DNA from: Sulfitobacter mediterraneus
Lineage (GTDB): Bacteria > Pseudomonadota > Alphaproteobacteria > Rhodobacterales > Rhodobacteraceae
Direction: 5' to 3'
NCBI RefSeq assembly: GCF_016801775.1
Contig: NZ_CP069004.1
Location: forward strand, 3,348,001-3,412,000
Length of the DNA stretch: 64,000 bases
In this document: piece by piece, positions 8,287 through 17,306 of the stretch
How the letters are laid out: the number at the start of each line of letters is the position of its first letter
Position numbering within the stretch: the first letter of the stretch is position 1
The notes under the pieces: model-generated
What the model saw: only the letters and a program-made list of their open reading frames with translations
Database searches by the model: none
Told to the model about the DNA's origin: nothing
Made by a program: the position numbers and the translations under genes

Positions 8287-10365
8287 ATGACAGAGAATTC
8301 GATTCGACTGGGCGTAGACATTGGCGGCACCTTTACCGATGTGGTGCTTGAAGTGAACGGCAGCCCCTTTTCCACCAAGGTGCTGACCACCTACGCGGCT
8401 CCGGAAAATGCTATCATTGACGGCATGCATCAGGTTTGCGCCAAGGCCGGGATCATCCCGGCGGACATTGGCCAGATCATCCATGGCACAACCCTGGCCA
8501 CGAATGCGCTGATCGAACGGCGCGGGGCCAAGACGGCGCTGATCACCACCCAAGGCTTCCGTGATGTGATCGAGATGCGCACCGAAAGCCGGTTCGAGCA
8601 ATATGATCTCAACCTCAACCTGCCGGAACCGCTTTTGCCGCGTCAGTCGCGCTTTACGGTGCCGGAACGGGTCGATGCGCGTGGTCATGTGCTGATCGCG
8701 TTGGACCGTGCGGCGGTTGAAGATGTGGTCGATCAGATTGCCGCGGCGGGCTATGACAGTGTCGCCATCGGCCTGATGCATTCCTATCTCAACGGCGATC
8801 ACGAACGCATGGTGGCTGAGGTCGTGGCCGAGAAAATGCCAGACGCGATGATTTCATTGTCTTGTGAAGTCTCCCCTCAGATGCGCGAATATGAGCGGTT
8901 CAACACCGTGGTCGCCAACGCCTATATCAAACCCTTGATGAAGTCCTATCTGGGCCGTCTTGAAGGGCGTCTGCGCGATGAGGGGGTGAGCTGCAACATC
9001 TTCCTGATGCATTCGGGCGGCGGGATCATCTCGATCGAAAACGCGGCTGAGTTCCCTGTGCGTCTGGTTGAATCCGGCCCCGCAGGTGGCGCGGTTTTTG
9101 CGGCCCATATCGCGGCGCGGTATGGGTTGGACAAGGTATTGTCATTCGACATGGGCGGCACAACGGCCAAGATCTGCCTGATCAAGAACCAGACCCCAAA
9201 AACCAGTCGGGTGTTCGAAGTGGCGCGGACCTACCGTTTCAAGAAAGGGTCGGGGATGCCGATATCCATCCCGGTGATCGACATGGTCGAGATCGGCGCA
9301 GGCGGTGGCAGCCTGGCCCATGTGGACAGCATGCGCCAGATCCGCGTTGGTCCCGAAAGCGCAGGTTCCGAACCGGGACCGGCTTGCTATGGGCGGGGCG
9401 GCGACAAACCTGCCGTGACGGACGCCGATCTGGTGCTGGGCAAGCTCGACCCGGACAATTTTGCCGGTGGGTCGATCAAGCTCGAAACCGCCAATTCAGA
9501 AGGGGCGCTGTCCAGCGTTCTGGGCGAGGTTCTGGATATGGACGCCGCCACCGCCGCTTTTGGTCTGGCCGAAGTGGTAGATGAAAACATGGCCAATGCC
9601 GCCCGTGTGCACGCGGTTGAGAATGGCGAAGACCTCAGCGAATATACGATGATCGCCTTTGGCGGCGCGGCTCCGCTGCATGCCGGTCGGCTTTGCGAGA
9701 AACTGGGCGTAGACCGCCTGCTGGTGCCGCCGGGGGCCGGTGTTGGGTCTGCCATCGGGTTCTTGCGTGCGCCTTTCAGCTTTGAGGCGAACCGCTCTGT
9801 CTATATGAAGCTGTCGGATTTTGACGGTCCCAAGATCCAAAGGCTGTTGTCGGAGCTCAAGGCCGAGGCCACCGGATTTGTTCGCAATTGCGACGCAGAT
9901 GCGCCGATCCTGTCCGAGTTCAAGGTTTACATGCGCTATGCCGGGCAGGGCTGGGAGATCCCGATTGTTCTGACCGAAGATCAAGCGATGAATCCCGACG
10001 CCGGCACCTTTGAGGCACGGTTCGAAGAGGATTATGTCAAACTGTTCGGCCGTAAGGTGACCGGACTTGATATCGAGATCACGGTTTGGTCCGTCAATGC
10101 CACAACGCCGCCCGAACAGGTGGCGCAAATCGCGATGGCCACCCCGGCGGGCGCTGCGCCGATTGCCGGACGCCGCCAGATGTTTGACCCGGCCAAGTCT
10201 GCTTATCAGGATGCCGCCGTGGTCTTGCGCGATCAAATGTCCGAGGGGGCAGAGATCGCTGGCCCTGCCGCCGTGACAGAGGATGAAACCACCATCATCA
10301 TCCCCTCCAGCCGCAAGGCTATCCGCCAGCCCGACGGCTGCATCGACGTCAGTGTGAAAGGGTAA
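8287..10365 (+). CDS. hyuA: HyuA-type hydantoinase/oxoprolinase, ATP-binding subunit
   Basis: 692 residues, the usual length for the N-methylhydantoinase A / oxoprolinase A / acetone carboxylase beta group. The actin-like ATPase phosphate motif VDIGGTFTDVV is at residue about 10, and HGTTLATNALIERRGAKTALITTQGFRD follows near residue 62. A second conserved region (FDMGGTTAKICLI) is near residue 288. With the HyuB subunit directly downstream it would couple ATP hydrolysis to opening of a cyclic amide or a related activation. Substrates in this family vary widely, so the exact reaction cannot be read from sequence. First gene of the operon. Confidence 0.85.
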   Translation: MTENSIRLGVDIGGTFTDVVLEVNGSPFSTKVLTTYAAPENAIIDGMHQVCAKAGIIPADIGQIIHGTTLATNALIERRGAKTALITTQGFRDVIEMRTESRFEQYDLNLNLPEPLLPRQSRFTVPERVDARGHVLIALDRAAVEDVVDQIAAAGYDSVAIGLMHSYLNGDHERMVAEVVAEKMPDAMISLSCEVSPQMREYERFNTVVANAYIKPLMKSYLGRLEGRLRDEGVSCNIFLMHSGGGIISIENAAEFPVRLVESGPAGGAVFAAHIAARYGLDKVLSFDMGGTTAKICLIKNQTPKTSRVFEVARTYRFKKGSGMPISIPVIDMVEIGAGGGSLAHVDSMRQIRVGPESAGSEPGPACYGRGGDKPAVTDADLVLGKLDPDNFAGGSIKLETANSEGALSSVLGEVLDMDAATAAFGLAEVVDENMANAARVHAVENGEDLSEYTMIAFGGAAPLHAGRLCEKLGVDRLLVPPGAGVGSAIGFLRAPFSFEANRSVYMKLSDFDGPKIQRLLSELKAEATGFVRNCDADAPILSEFKVYMRYAGQGWEIPIVLTEDQAMNPDAGTFEARFEEDYVKLFGRKVTGLDIEITVWSVNATTPPEQVAQIAMATPAGAAPIAGRRQMFDPAKSAYQDAAVVLRDQMSEGAEIAGPAAVTEDETTIIIPSSRKAIRQPDGCIDVSVKG

Positions 10366-10369
10366 TCCC

Positions 10370-12082
10370 ATGGCAAAGCAACATTCAAACGTCGCCTATC
10401 AGGTCATGTGGAACCGCCTGATTTCCGTCGTTGAAGAACAGGCGCAGGCCTTGGTTCGGACGGCGTTCTCCACCTCCGTACGCGAGGCGGGCGATCTGTC
10501 GGCAGGGGTCTATGACACCCATGGCAAAATGCTGGCCCAGGCGGTCACCGGCACGCCGGGGCACGTCAACGCGATGGCCGACGCGGTCGCGCATTTCATC
10601 CGCCGCATCGGGCGCCAGAACATCATCGAAGGGGATGTTTACATCACCAACGATCCTTGGGAGGGCACCGGCCATTTGCATGACATCACCATGGTCACGC
10701 CCTCGTTTTATAAGGGCGTTCTTGTGGGGTTCTTTGCCTGCACCGCGCATATCGTGGACATCGGCGGGCGCGGCTTTGGGGCGGATGCGGCCAGTGTCTA
10801 TGAAGAGGGGCTGTACATCCCGATCATGAAATTCGCCGCTGGCGGTGAGGTGGATGAAACGCTGGTGCGGATCATCCGCGGCAATGTGCGCGAGCCGGAT
10901 CAATTGGTTGGTGACATCTTTGCCCTGACCACCTGCAACGAGATCGGCCATCGCCGGTTGGTTGAGATGATGGAGGAATTCGACCTCGATGATCTGGATG
11001 GCATCGGCAGCTTCATCCTCGAAAACTCCCGCCGTGCCACGCTGGAGCGGATCAATGCCCTGCCGCGCAAATCCGCCTCTGGTGAAATGACGGTGGATGG
11101 CTTTGCCACGCCGATTACGCTCAAGGTCAAGGTCAGCATCGAAGAGGACCGGATCCTGTCGGATTTCACCGGCACCTCCGGGGTGGACAAGAAAGGTATC
11201 AACTGCCCTCTGGTCTATACCAAGGCCTATGCCTGCTATGCGCTAAAATGCGCCATTGCGCCGGAGATCCCGAACAACGCGGCCTCGTTGGCCCCGTTTG
11301 AGATCACCGCGCCCGAAGACACCATCGTAAATGCCGTGCACCCCGCGCCAGTGGCGCTGCGCCACATCGTGGGGCATTTTGTGCCCGATACGGTTTACGA
11401 CGCGCTCGACAAGATCCTGCCGGATCTGGTGCCTGCCGAAGGGGCCGGGTGCCTGTGCAACTTCCAGGTCTCCCTGCGCCCGCGCAGCGATGGCCCCGCG
11501 CCCAAGGGGGCCAGACGGTCCGAGGTGCTGACCTTCAACTCCGGCGGATCGGGCGCGCGTCCTGAGCATGACGGGCTGAACGCCACGGCCTTCCCCTCGG
11601 GCGTGATGACCATGCCAGTGGAGGCCACGGAACATGTCGGTCCCGTGATCATCTGGCGCAAGGAACTGCGCCCGGACAGCGGCGGCGCGGGTAAACAGCG
11701 CGGCGGTCTGGGCCAGTACATGGAAGTGGGCGCGCAGGAAGGCTATGAATTTGACATTCAGGCGATGTTTGACAGGGTCGATCATCCGGCCCGTGGCCGC
11801 CGGGGCGGTGCATCCGGCGCACCAACCACCATCGCGCAGGATGACGGCACCGCGATGAACGGCAAGGGCAAACAATTTGTGCCCCATGGGCGCAAGGTAA
11901 TGATGGCCTTCCCCGGGGGTGCTGGCTACGGCGATCCGTCCGAGCGTGATCCGGCGCTGGTCAAACGCGATCTGGCACGCGGCTATATCTCTGCCGAAAC
12001 CGCCGCAAAAGACTATGGACTCAGCGCCGAAGACATCGCCGCCGTCCAAGCGGCCATCAGCAAGGGAAAGAATCTGGCATGA
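10370..12082 (+). CDS. hyuB: HyuB-type hydantoinase/oxoprolinase subunit
   Basis: 570 residues, starting 4 bases after hyuA. Typical HyuB features include REAGDLSAGVYD near residue 39, the GTPGHVNAM segment near residue 60, the metal-binding-like TNDPWEGTGHLHD near residue 97, and a C-terminal Gly-rich stretch (GSGARPEHDGLNATAFPSG, then FPGGAGYGDP). It forms the second half of the ATP-dependent hydantoinase/oxoprolinase-type enzyme with HyuA. Its stop overlaps the next start by 4 bases, pointing to one translationally coupled transcript. Confidence 0.85.
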   Translation: MAKQHSNVAYQVMWNRLISVVEEQAQALVRTAFSTSVREAGDLSAGVYDTHGKMLAQAVTGTPGHVNAMADAVAHFIRRIGRQNIIEGDVYITNDPWEGTGHLHDITMVTPSFYKGVLVGFFACTAHIVDIGGRGFGADAASVYEEGLYIPIMKFAAGGEVDETLVRIIRGNVREPDQLVGDIFALTTCNEIGHRRLVEMMEEFDLDDLDGIGSFILENSRRATLERINALPRKSASGEMTVDGFATPITLKVKVSIEEDRILSDFTGTSGVDKKGINCPLVYTKAYACYALKCAIAPEIPNNAASLAPFEITAPEDTIVNAVHPAPVALRHIVGHFVPDTVYDALDKILPDLVPAEGAGCLCNFQVSLRPRSDGPAPKGARRSEVLTFNSGGSGARPEHDGLNATAFPSGVMTMPVEATEHVGPVIIWRKELRPDSGGAGKQRGGLGQYMEVGAQEGYEFDIQAMFDRVDHPARGRRGGASGAPTTIAQDDGTAMNGKGKQFVPHGRKVMMAFPGGAGYGDPSERDPALVKRDLARGYISAETAAKDYGLSAEDIAAVQAAISKGKNLA

Positions 12083-13293
12083 GCAAACTGCAAGCCCCTG
12101 CTCATCAGAACTATGACGTAGTGATTGTCGGCGGTGCCATTATGGGATCATCGGCTGCTTGGTTTCTGTCCAATGACGCCAGCTTTGACGGGCGCATTCT
12201 GGTGGTGGAACGCGACCCCACCTATCAAAACGCCTCTACCATGCATACGAATTCCTGCATCCGGCAGCAGTTTTCAACCAGCCTCAACGTGAAGGTGTCC
12301 CAGTTTGGCGCAGACTTTATCAAGAACCTGCGCGATCACATGGGCGGTGATGACAATGTGCCGAAATTGACGATCCAAAGTTTTGGTTATCTCTATTTGG
12401 CCGACACTGAAAGCTTTGCCAAAACCCTGCGTCAAAACCAGAAAATTCAGCTTGCCGCCGGCGCTGCCACTCGGTTGCTCGGCCGTGATGAGATTGCCGA
12501 GGCCTACCCGTTTTATAATCTCGACGACGTGGTGCTGGGGTCGATCAACACCGTTGACGAGGGCTATTGGGATGGCACCGCCGTTTTCGATTGTCTGCGC
12601 CGTGGCGCAAAGAGAAACGGTGTGGAATATCTCCAGAATGAGGTTGTCTCAATCACCAAGAACGCGGCAGGCACCGTTGTGGAATCCGTCACGCTGGCGT
12701 CGGGCGAGGTTGTGGCCTGTGGCAAGCTGTTGAATGCCTCCGGCCCGCGTGCGGTGCGCACCAGCCGCATGGCCGGTATCGAAATACCGGTCGAGCCGCG
12801 CAAACGCTTCACCTGGATTTTCGCGGCGGAGAAACCGCTGGATCGCGAATTGCCCCTTACAATTGATCCCTCTGGCGTGCATTTCCGCGAGGTTGGCGGC
12901 GGCACCTATATGGCGGGCGGTCACGCAGACGTCGATCCGGGGGTGGATTACGATGACTTCGCCATGGATTTCTCGATCTGGGAAAACCACATCTGGCCGA
13001 CCATCGCCACCCGTATCCCGCAATTTGAAGCGATCAAGGTGCAAAGCGAATGGGTGGGCCACTACGCCTATAACACCTTTGATCAGAATGCGATCTTGGG
13101 TCCGCATGACGAGGTGTCCAATTTCTTTTTCATCAATGGCTTTTCGGGCCATGGATTGCAGCAATCCCCGGCCATGGGGCGCGGCACGGCCGAGATCATG
13201 TTGCATGGTACATACAAGACCCTCGACCTCAGCGAATTTCATTTTGAACGTATCGGGCAAAATCGCCCGGTCAGCGAAAAGGCAGTGATCTGA
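12079..13293 (+). CDS. FAD-dependent amine/amino-acid oxidoreductase (DAO family)
   Basis: 404 residues, with a 4-base overlap with hyuB. The N-terminal Rossmann motif (VVIVGGAIMGSSAAWFLS) and the ERD segment at the end of the second beta strand bind FAD. The C-terminal FFINGFSGHGLQQSPAMGRG is characteristic of the DAO fold near the flavin. Family members oxidise glycine derivatives, D-amino acids or N-methylated amines in the cytoplasm. After the hydantoinase-type pair, a likely role is oxidation of the ring-opened N-substituted product; the actual substrate is unknown. Confidence 0.82.
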   Translation: MSKLQAPAHQNYDVVIVGGAIMGSSAAWFLSNDASFDGRILVVERDPTYQNASTMHTNSCIRQQFSTSLNVKVSQFGADFIKNLRDHMGGDDNVPKLTIQSFGYLYLADTESFAKTLRQNQKIQLAAGAATRLLGRDEIAEAYPFYNLDDVVLGSINTVDEGYWDGTAVFDCLRRGAKRNGVEYLQNEVVSITKNAAGTVVESVTLASGEVVACGKLLNASGPRAVRTSRMAGIEIPVEPRKRFTWIFAAEKPLDRELPLTIDPSGVHFREVGGGTYMAGGHADVDPGVDYDDFAMDFSIWENHIWPTIATRIPQFEAIKVQSEWVGHYAYNTFDQNAILGPHDEVSNFFFINGFSGHGLQQSPAMGRGTAEIMLHGTYKTLDLSEFHFERIGQNRPVSEKAVI

Positions 13294-14066
13294 TGGAGCT
13301 TGAACAAAACCCCTTTACCCACGCCATTGCCGCTGGGCAAAAGCAGCTTGGCCTCTGGATCAGTTTCGCCAGCGCCTTTGCCGCCGAGGTCACTGCGCCA
13401 AGCGGCTATGACTGGGCACTGATTGATATGGAACATTCGCCCAACGACTACTTTAGCGTTCTGGGCCAATTGCAGGTTTTTGCTTCCTGCCAAACGACTG
13501 CCATTGTGCGGCCCGAATGGAATGATCCCGTGATCGTCAAGCGCCTCCTCGATATGGGTGTGCAGGGGCTGTTGTTTCCGATGATCCAAACGGTCGAGGA
13601 AGCGCAACGAGCAGTCGCCGCGACCCGCTATCCACCACTGGGGATGCGCGGTGTGTCGGGCAACACGCGGGCCAACAAATTTGGCCGTGTGGGAGATTAT
13701 TTCGCCAAGGTTGCGGATGAAACCACGGTTCTGTTGCAGATCGAAACCGCCTCCGCGCTTGAACAGGCCGAAGACATCGCCGCCGTGGACGGTGTCAGCG
13801 GGATCTTCTTTGGGCCTGCCGATATTGCCGCCGACATGGGCCTGCTGGGCAAACCGATGGATGATGCGGTTTGGTCGAAAATCATGCCCGTTGCGCAGCG
13901 GTTGATAGACAAGGGCATGCCTGTTGGCACTTTGGTTTCCGATCCGGCTTTTGCCGCCAAATTGCTCAATGACGGGTTCACTTTTGTCGCCTGCGGCAGT
14001 GACACCGGCCTGTTGGCCAAGGCCAGCGATGCCTTGTTGGCAGAGGTGAAAGGCCAGCTCAAATGA
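13293..14066 (+). CDS. HpcH/HpaI-family class II aldolase
   Basis: 257 residues, the usual size. It starts on the last base of the preceding stop (TGATG). Family signatures are present: LIDMEHSPND near residue 45, the Arg in VRPEWND near residue 71, the metal ligands Glu in LLQIETASA near residue 148 and Asp in FFGPADIAADMG near residue 174. Such enzymes cleave 4-hydroxy-2-oxo acids to pyruvate and an aldehyde with a divalent metal. In this operon it probably splits a hydroxy-oxo acid produced from the unknown substrate. Confidence 0.85.
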   Translation: MELEQNPFTHAIAAGQKQLGLWISFASAFAAEVTAPSGYDWALIDMEHSPNDYFSVLGQLQVFASCQTTAIVRPEWNDPVIVKRLLDMGVQGLLFPMIQTVEEAQRAVAATRYPPLGMRGVSGNTRANKFGRVGDYFAKVADETTVLLQIETASALEQAEDIAAVDGVSGIFFGPADIAADMGLLGKPMDDAVWSKIMPVAQRLIDKGMPVGTLVSDPAFAAKLLNDGFTFVACGSDTGLLAKASDALLAEVKGQLK

Positions 14067-15274
14067 CCTATGCCGCCGCCCGTCTTGCCACAGTGAAACC
14101 GTCGGCATCCGCCGCCGTCAGTCAAGCTGCGAAAGCCGCCAAGGCCGCAGGACGCGATGTGATTGATCTGGGTTTGGGCGAGCCGGATTTTGACACGCCT
14201 GCCCATATCATTGAGGCCGCCCATCAGGCTGCTCTTGCCGGAGACACCCGTTATCCGCCCACCCAAGGTACATTGGCGGCGCGGCAGGCGGTCTCGGCCA
14301 AGTTTGCCCGCGAAAACGGTCTGGATTATGCGGCAGAGACTGATGTGATTGTCAGCAATGGCGCAAAACAGGTCATTTTCGATGCACTGATGGCAACGTT
14401 GGAGCCGGGTGACGAGGTGGTGCTTTGTGCGCCCTATTTTGGTCAATACAAGGATATGGTGCTGATCCTGGGCGGCGTGCCGGTCACGGTCAAAACCAGG
14501 GCCGAGGAGGGATTCTGCCTGACGCCTAAGGCGCTGGAGGATGCGATCACGCCCAAGACCCGCTGGATCATTCTCAACAGCCCATCCAATCCGGCGGGCG
14601 CAACCTATGATGATGATGCCTTACGCGCCTTGGCCGCAGTGCTGCGCGATCATCCTCGGGTTTTGATCCTGTCTGATGAGATCTATGAACACATCCTGTT
14701 TGACGGGCGCAATTTCCTGTCCTTTGCCGCCGCATGTCCGGATCTCAGGGATCGCACGCTGACTGTCAACGGCGTTTCCAAAGCCTATGCCATGACCGGT
14801 TGGCGGATCGGCTACGCGGGCGGACCTGCGCCCTTGATTGCCGCAATGACCAAGGTGCAGTCGCAGATCAGCTCTGGACCCTGCACCATTGCGCAGGCCG
14901 CCGCAGTCGCCGCCTTGAACGGCCCCCAAGACGACGTGCGCCGGTTCAACGCCGCGTTCGAGGCCCGCCGCAATCTGGTGGTGGACCGGATCGCGCAGAT
15001 TGAGGGTCTGACACTCGACGCACCGGGCGGCGCTTTCTATGCCTATATTGGCTGCGCCGCGTTCATTGGGGGCCAAACTCCGGAAGGCAAAGTGATTGCG
15101 GGCGACATCGACTTTGCCGCCTATCTGCTGGACGCCGCAGGTATCGCCGCCGTGCCCGGCAGCGCCTATGAGATGTCGCCCTATTTCCGCTTATCGACGG
15201 CCACCTCTGCCGAGGTTTTGGACAAGGCGATGACCCGCCTTGCCGAGGCCACATCAAAACTCAAGAAAGACTGA
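14063..15274 (+). CDS. PLP-dependent class I aminotransferase (AspC-like)
   Basis: 403 residues, with a 4-base overlap with the aldolase gene. Fold-type I motifs are visible: GLGEPDFDTP near residue 37, SNGAKQVIFDAL near residue 95, the NSPSNPAGATY loop near residue 173, and the PLP Schiff-base lysine in NGVSKAYAMTGWRIGYAGGP near residue 238. The family moves amino groups between amino acids and 2-oxo acids. It probably handles the amino group liberated in this pathway or feeds the aldolase with a 2-oxo acid. Confidence 0.85.
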   Translation: MTYAAARLATVKPSASAAVSQAAKAAKAAGRDVIDLGLGEPDFDTPAHIIEAAHQAALAGDTRYPPTQGTLAARQAVSAKFARENGLDYAAETDVIVSNGAKQVIFDALMATLEPGDEVVLCAPYFGQYKDMVLILGGVPVTVKTRAEEGFCLTPKALEDAITPKTRWIILNSPSNPAGATYDDDALRALAAVLRDHPRVLILSDEIYEHILFDGRNFLSFAAACPDLRDRTLTVNGVSKAYAMTGWRIGYAGGPAPLIAAMTKVQSQISSGPCTIAQAAAVAALNGPQDDVRRFNAAFEARRNLVVDRIAQIEGLTLDAPGGAFYAYIGCAAFIGGQTPEGKVIAGDIDFAAYLLDAAGIAAVPGSAYEMSPYFRLSTATSAEVLDKAMTRLAEATSKLKKD

Positions 15275-15277
15275 CGC

Positions 15278-16114
15278 ATGAAAAAACTCGTTTTGACAGG
15301 CGCCGCTGGCCGCCTTGGTTCCTACCTCCGTGAACCGCTGACCCAGATGTGTGATGAACTGGTCTCGACCGACATCGTGGAAGATATCGGTAAACTCTAC
15401 CCCGGTGAGACCTACATGAAGGGTGATCTGGCCAGCCTTGATGACATGCTGCGTGTTCTCGAAGGCGCGGATATGGTTGTGCATATGGGCGCCTACGCGG
15501 ACGAAGGCCCGTTTGAAGAACTGCTCGGTCCCAATTTCATCGGGGCCTATAACATCTGGGAGGCCGCATACCGCCAAGGTTTGCGCCGCGTGGTTTACGG
15601 CAGCTCTATCCATGCGGTTGGCATGCACCCCAAGACCGATTTTATCGGCACCGACGCGCCGCACCGCCCGGATACATTCTATGGTCTGGCCAAATGCTTT
15701 GCTGAAGATCTGGGCAGCATGTACTGGGACAAACGCGGGCTGGAAAGCGTACATATGCGCATTTTGTCCTGTGCACAGGTGAACAACGCACGGGCACTGG
15801 GATCATGGCTGTCTTATGATGATCTGATCCAACTGGTGCAGCGGTCGATCGACACGCCGGTGACGGGCTTTAGCGTGGTTTATGGCGTGTCCAACAATGA
15901 CCGCGTTCCAGTGGACAATTCGAAGGCGTCCTTCCTCGGCTACCGGCCCAAAGACAACGCCGAACAATTTGCCGAACAGGTGCTGGCGGACACACCGCCG
16001 ATGGACAACCAAGACCCCGGCAACATGTGCCACGGCGGCCCATTTGCCTCGGTCGAGCTGGGCAACAGCGGCGTGGCCTCGATGAATATCGTGAACGACA
16101 AAAAAGAAACCTGA
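15278..16114 (+). CDS. NAD-dependent SDR, uronate-dehydrogenase-like
   Basis: 278 residues, 3 bases after the aminotransferase stop. An extended short-chain dehydrogenase with TGAAGRLGSYLRE at the N terminus and a SS...YGLAKCF catalytic pair near residues 109 and 132 (Tyr and Lys present). The short length and the GSSIHAVG and RILSC segments resemble bacterial uronate dehydrogenase (Udh) rather than sugar epimerases. It would oxidise a sugar acid or another polyol carbonyl. It ends the rightward operon; a bidirectional terminator follows. Confidence 0.72.
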   Translation: MKKLVLTGAAGRLGSYLREPLTQMCDELVSTDIVEDIGKLYPGETYMKGDLASLDDMLRVLEGADMVVHMGAYADEGPFEELLGPNFIGAYNIWEAAYRQGLRRVVYGSSIHAVGMHPKTDFIGTDAPHRPDTFYGLAKCFAEDLGSMYWDKRGLESVHMRILSCAQVNNARALGSWLSYDDLIQLVQRSIDTPVTGFSVVYGVSNNDRVPVDNSKASFLGYRPKDNAEQFAEQVLADTPPMDNQDPGNMCHGGPFASVELGNSGVASMNIVNDKKET

Positions 16115-16137
16115 TCAGATCGGGTCGGCTGAATGAA

Positions 16138-16161
16138 AGGGCCGCCTCACGGGGCGGCCCT
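16138..16161. terminator. Bidirectional intrinsic terminator
   Basis: A perfect 9-bp stem AGGGCCGCC / GGCGGCCCT with a 6-base loop, followed by CTTTCTT, lies between the end of the SDR gene and the convergent cupin gene. Confidence 0.85.
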
Positions 16162-16166
16162 CTTTC

Positions 16167-17294
16167 TTAGGTCTCGTGGACCGTTGTTCCAAAGGATGAC
16201 GGTAGAGTTACCTCGATCAGCTCGCAATCGGCGGATGGGTTGATATAGCGGGTCTTCAGGAACGGCGGCAGGACAAAGGCATCCCCCGCAACCAGATCAT
16301 GTGTTTTGCGCCCCTCGCTGTCGGCCTCAAGGGTCAGGCTGCCCTCTTTGACAAAGGTGAACAGGATATCGGTATCATGGCTTGTCCACGCGTCCTGCGC
16401 ATCTGCACTGGGGCGGCTGACCTGTACACCCGCGATACCTTGGGTGGCCCCACCAATGCCCGTGTCCCGCGCTTCCCATCCTGGTACACGCCAGGGGGTC
16501 CATGTCGCCTGATCCTCGCGGTGGTGTACAAATTTGGTGCCGTCCCACTCGCGGTCAGGGTTCGCGGGGCCGTTGGGCAGCTCCATCTCGTGGTCAATGG
16601 TGGTGATATGTTCCGCAGGCACGCCGATCTCCAACACCTCGACGTTGTCAGATGCTTCAAGCACCCGGTGGCGGATCTGCGGTGGCTGGATCACGCAATT
16701 GCCGGCCTCAAGGATAAATGGATCACCGTAGTCCTCATAAACCAGCCGCACCCAGCCGCGATAACAAAAGATCAACTGAAATCCGACGGTGTGATAATGC
16801 ACCATATCCGGCACCGGCCCGCCATCGGGAATGCGGATATGGCTGGCGATGATCGACCCGCCCAGACGGTCGGTGATCAGATCGCGATAGCGCATGCCTG
16901 CACGGCCGATGATCCAACTGTCGCTGTCGGCCAAACGGCGCACCATAAATGAATGCCGCGTTTCCGGGATCACCAGCGGCGGATTGGCATCCTGTATCTC
17001 GACCTGATTGCCGTTGGGCGAGGTGACGATAGTGCCCACACCGCCCAGATCATCCGGGGCATCGCAGTAGAGTATGACCTTGCCCGGCGCGACCTCTGCC
17101 CCGCGTTCAAGCCGCAACCGCAGACCATGACCGGACACCACCGCCACAGCCGGATCATCGGCGGGATAGATTGTATCCAGCCGGAAGCCCAACTGGCCAA
17201 GGAAAAACGGCATCTCTGTTTTCAGATCTTGCACAGGCAGGACCAGTTCGGCGCTGCGGATCGCCTCGGGGGTGAGCTTTGTTTCGGCGTTCAT
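16167..17294 (-). CDS. VOC-bicupin fusion protein
   Basis: 375 residues. The first ~120 residues look like a glyoxalase/VOC half-domain (SAELVLPVQDLKTEMPFFLGQLGFRLDTIYP...GNQVEIQD). Two cupin barrels follow, one around residues 140-250 (MVHYHTVGFQLIFCYRGWVRLVYED...HRVLE) and one around 285-370 (DILFTFVKEGSLTLEADSEG...DAFVLPP). The first cupin keeps a HYHT metal-type motif; the second is poor in His. The arrangement suggests a metal-dependent isomerase, lyase or dioxygenase acting on a small carbonyl compound. It lies 12 bp downstream of the XRE-cupin regulator gene. I do not know a characterised enzyme with this layout. Confidence 0.68.
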   Translation of the reverse strand: MNAETKLTPEAIRSAELVLPVQDLKTEMPFFLGQLGFRLDTIYPADDPAVAVVSGHGLRLRLERGAEVAPGKVILYCDAPDDLGGVGTIVTSPNGNQVEIQDANPPLVIPETRHSFMVRRLADSDSWIIGRAGMRYRDLITDRLGGSIIASHIRIPDGGPVPDMVHYHTVGFQLIFCYRGWVRLVYEDYGDPFILEAGNCVIQPPQIRHRVLEASDNVEVLEIGVPAEHITTIDHEMELPNGPANPDREWDGTKFVHHREDQATWTPWRVPGWEARDTGIGGATQGIAGVQVSRPSADAQDAWTSHDTDILFTFVKEGSLTLEADSEGRKTHDLVAGDAFVLPPFLKTRYINPSADCELIEVTLPSSFGTTVHET

Positions 17295-17306
17295 TTAGCT
17301 GGCCTT

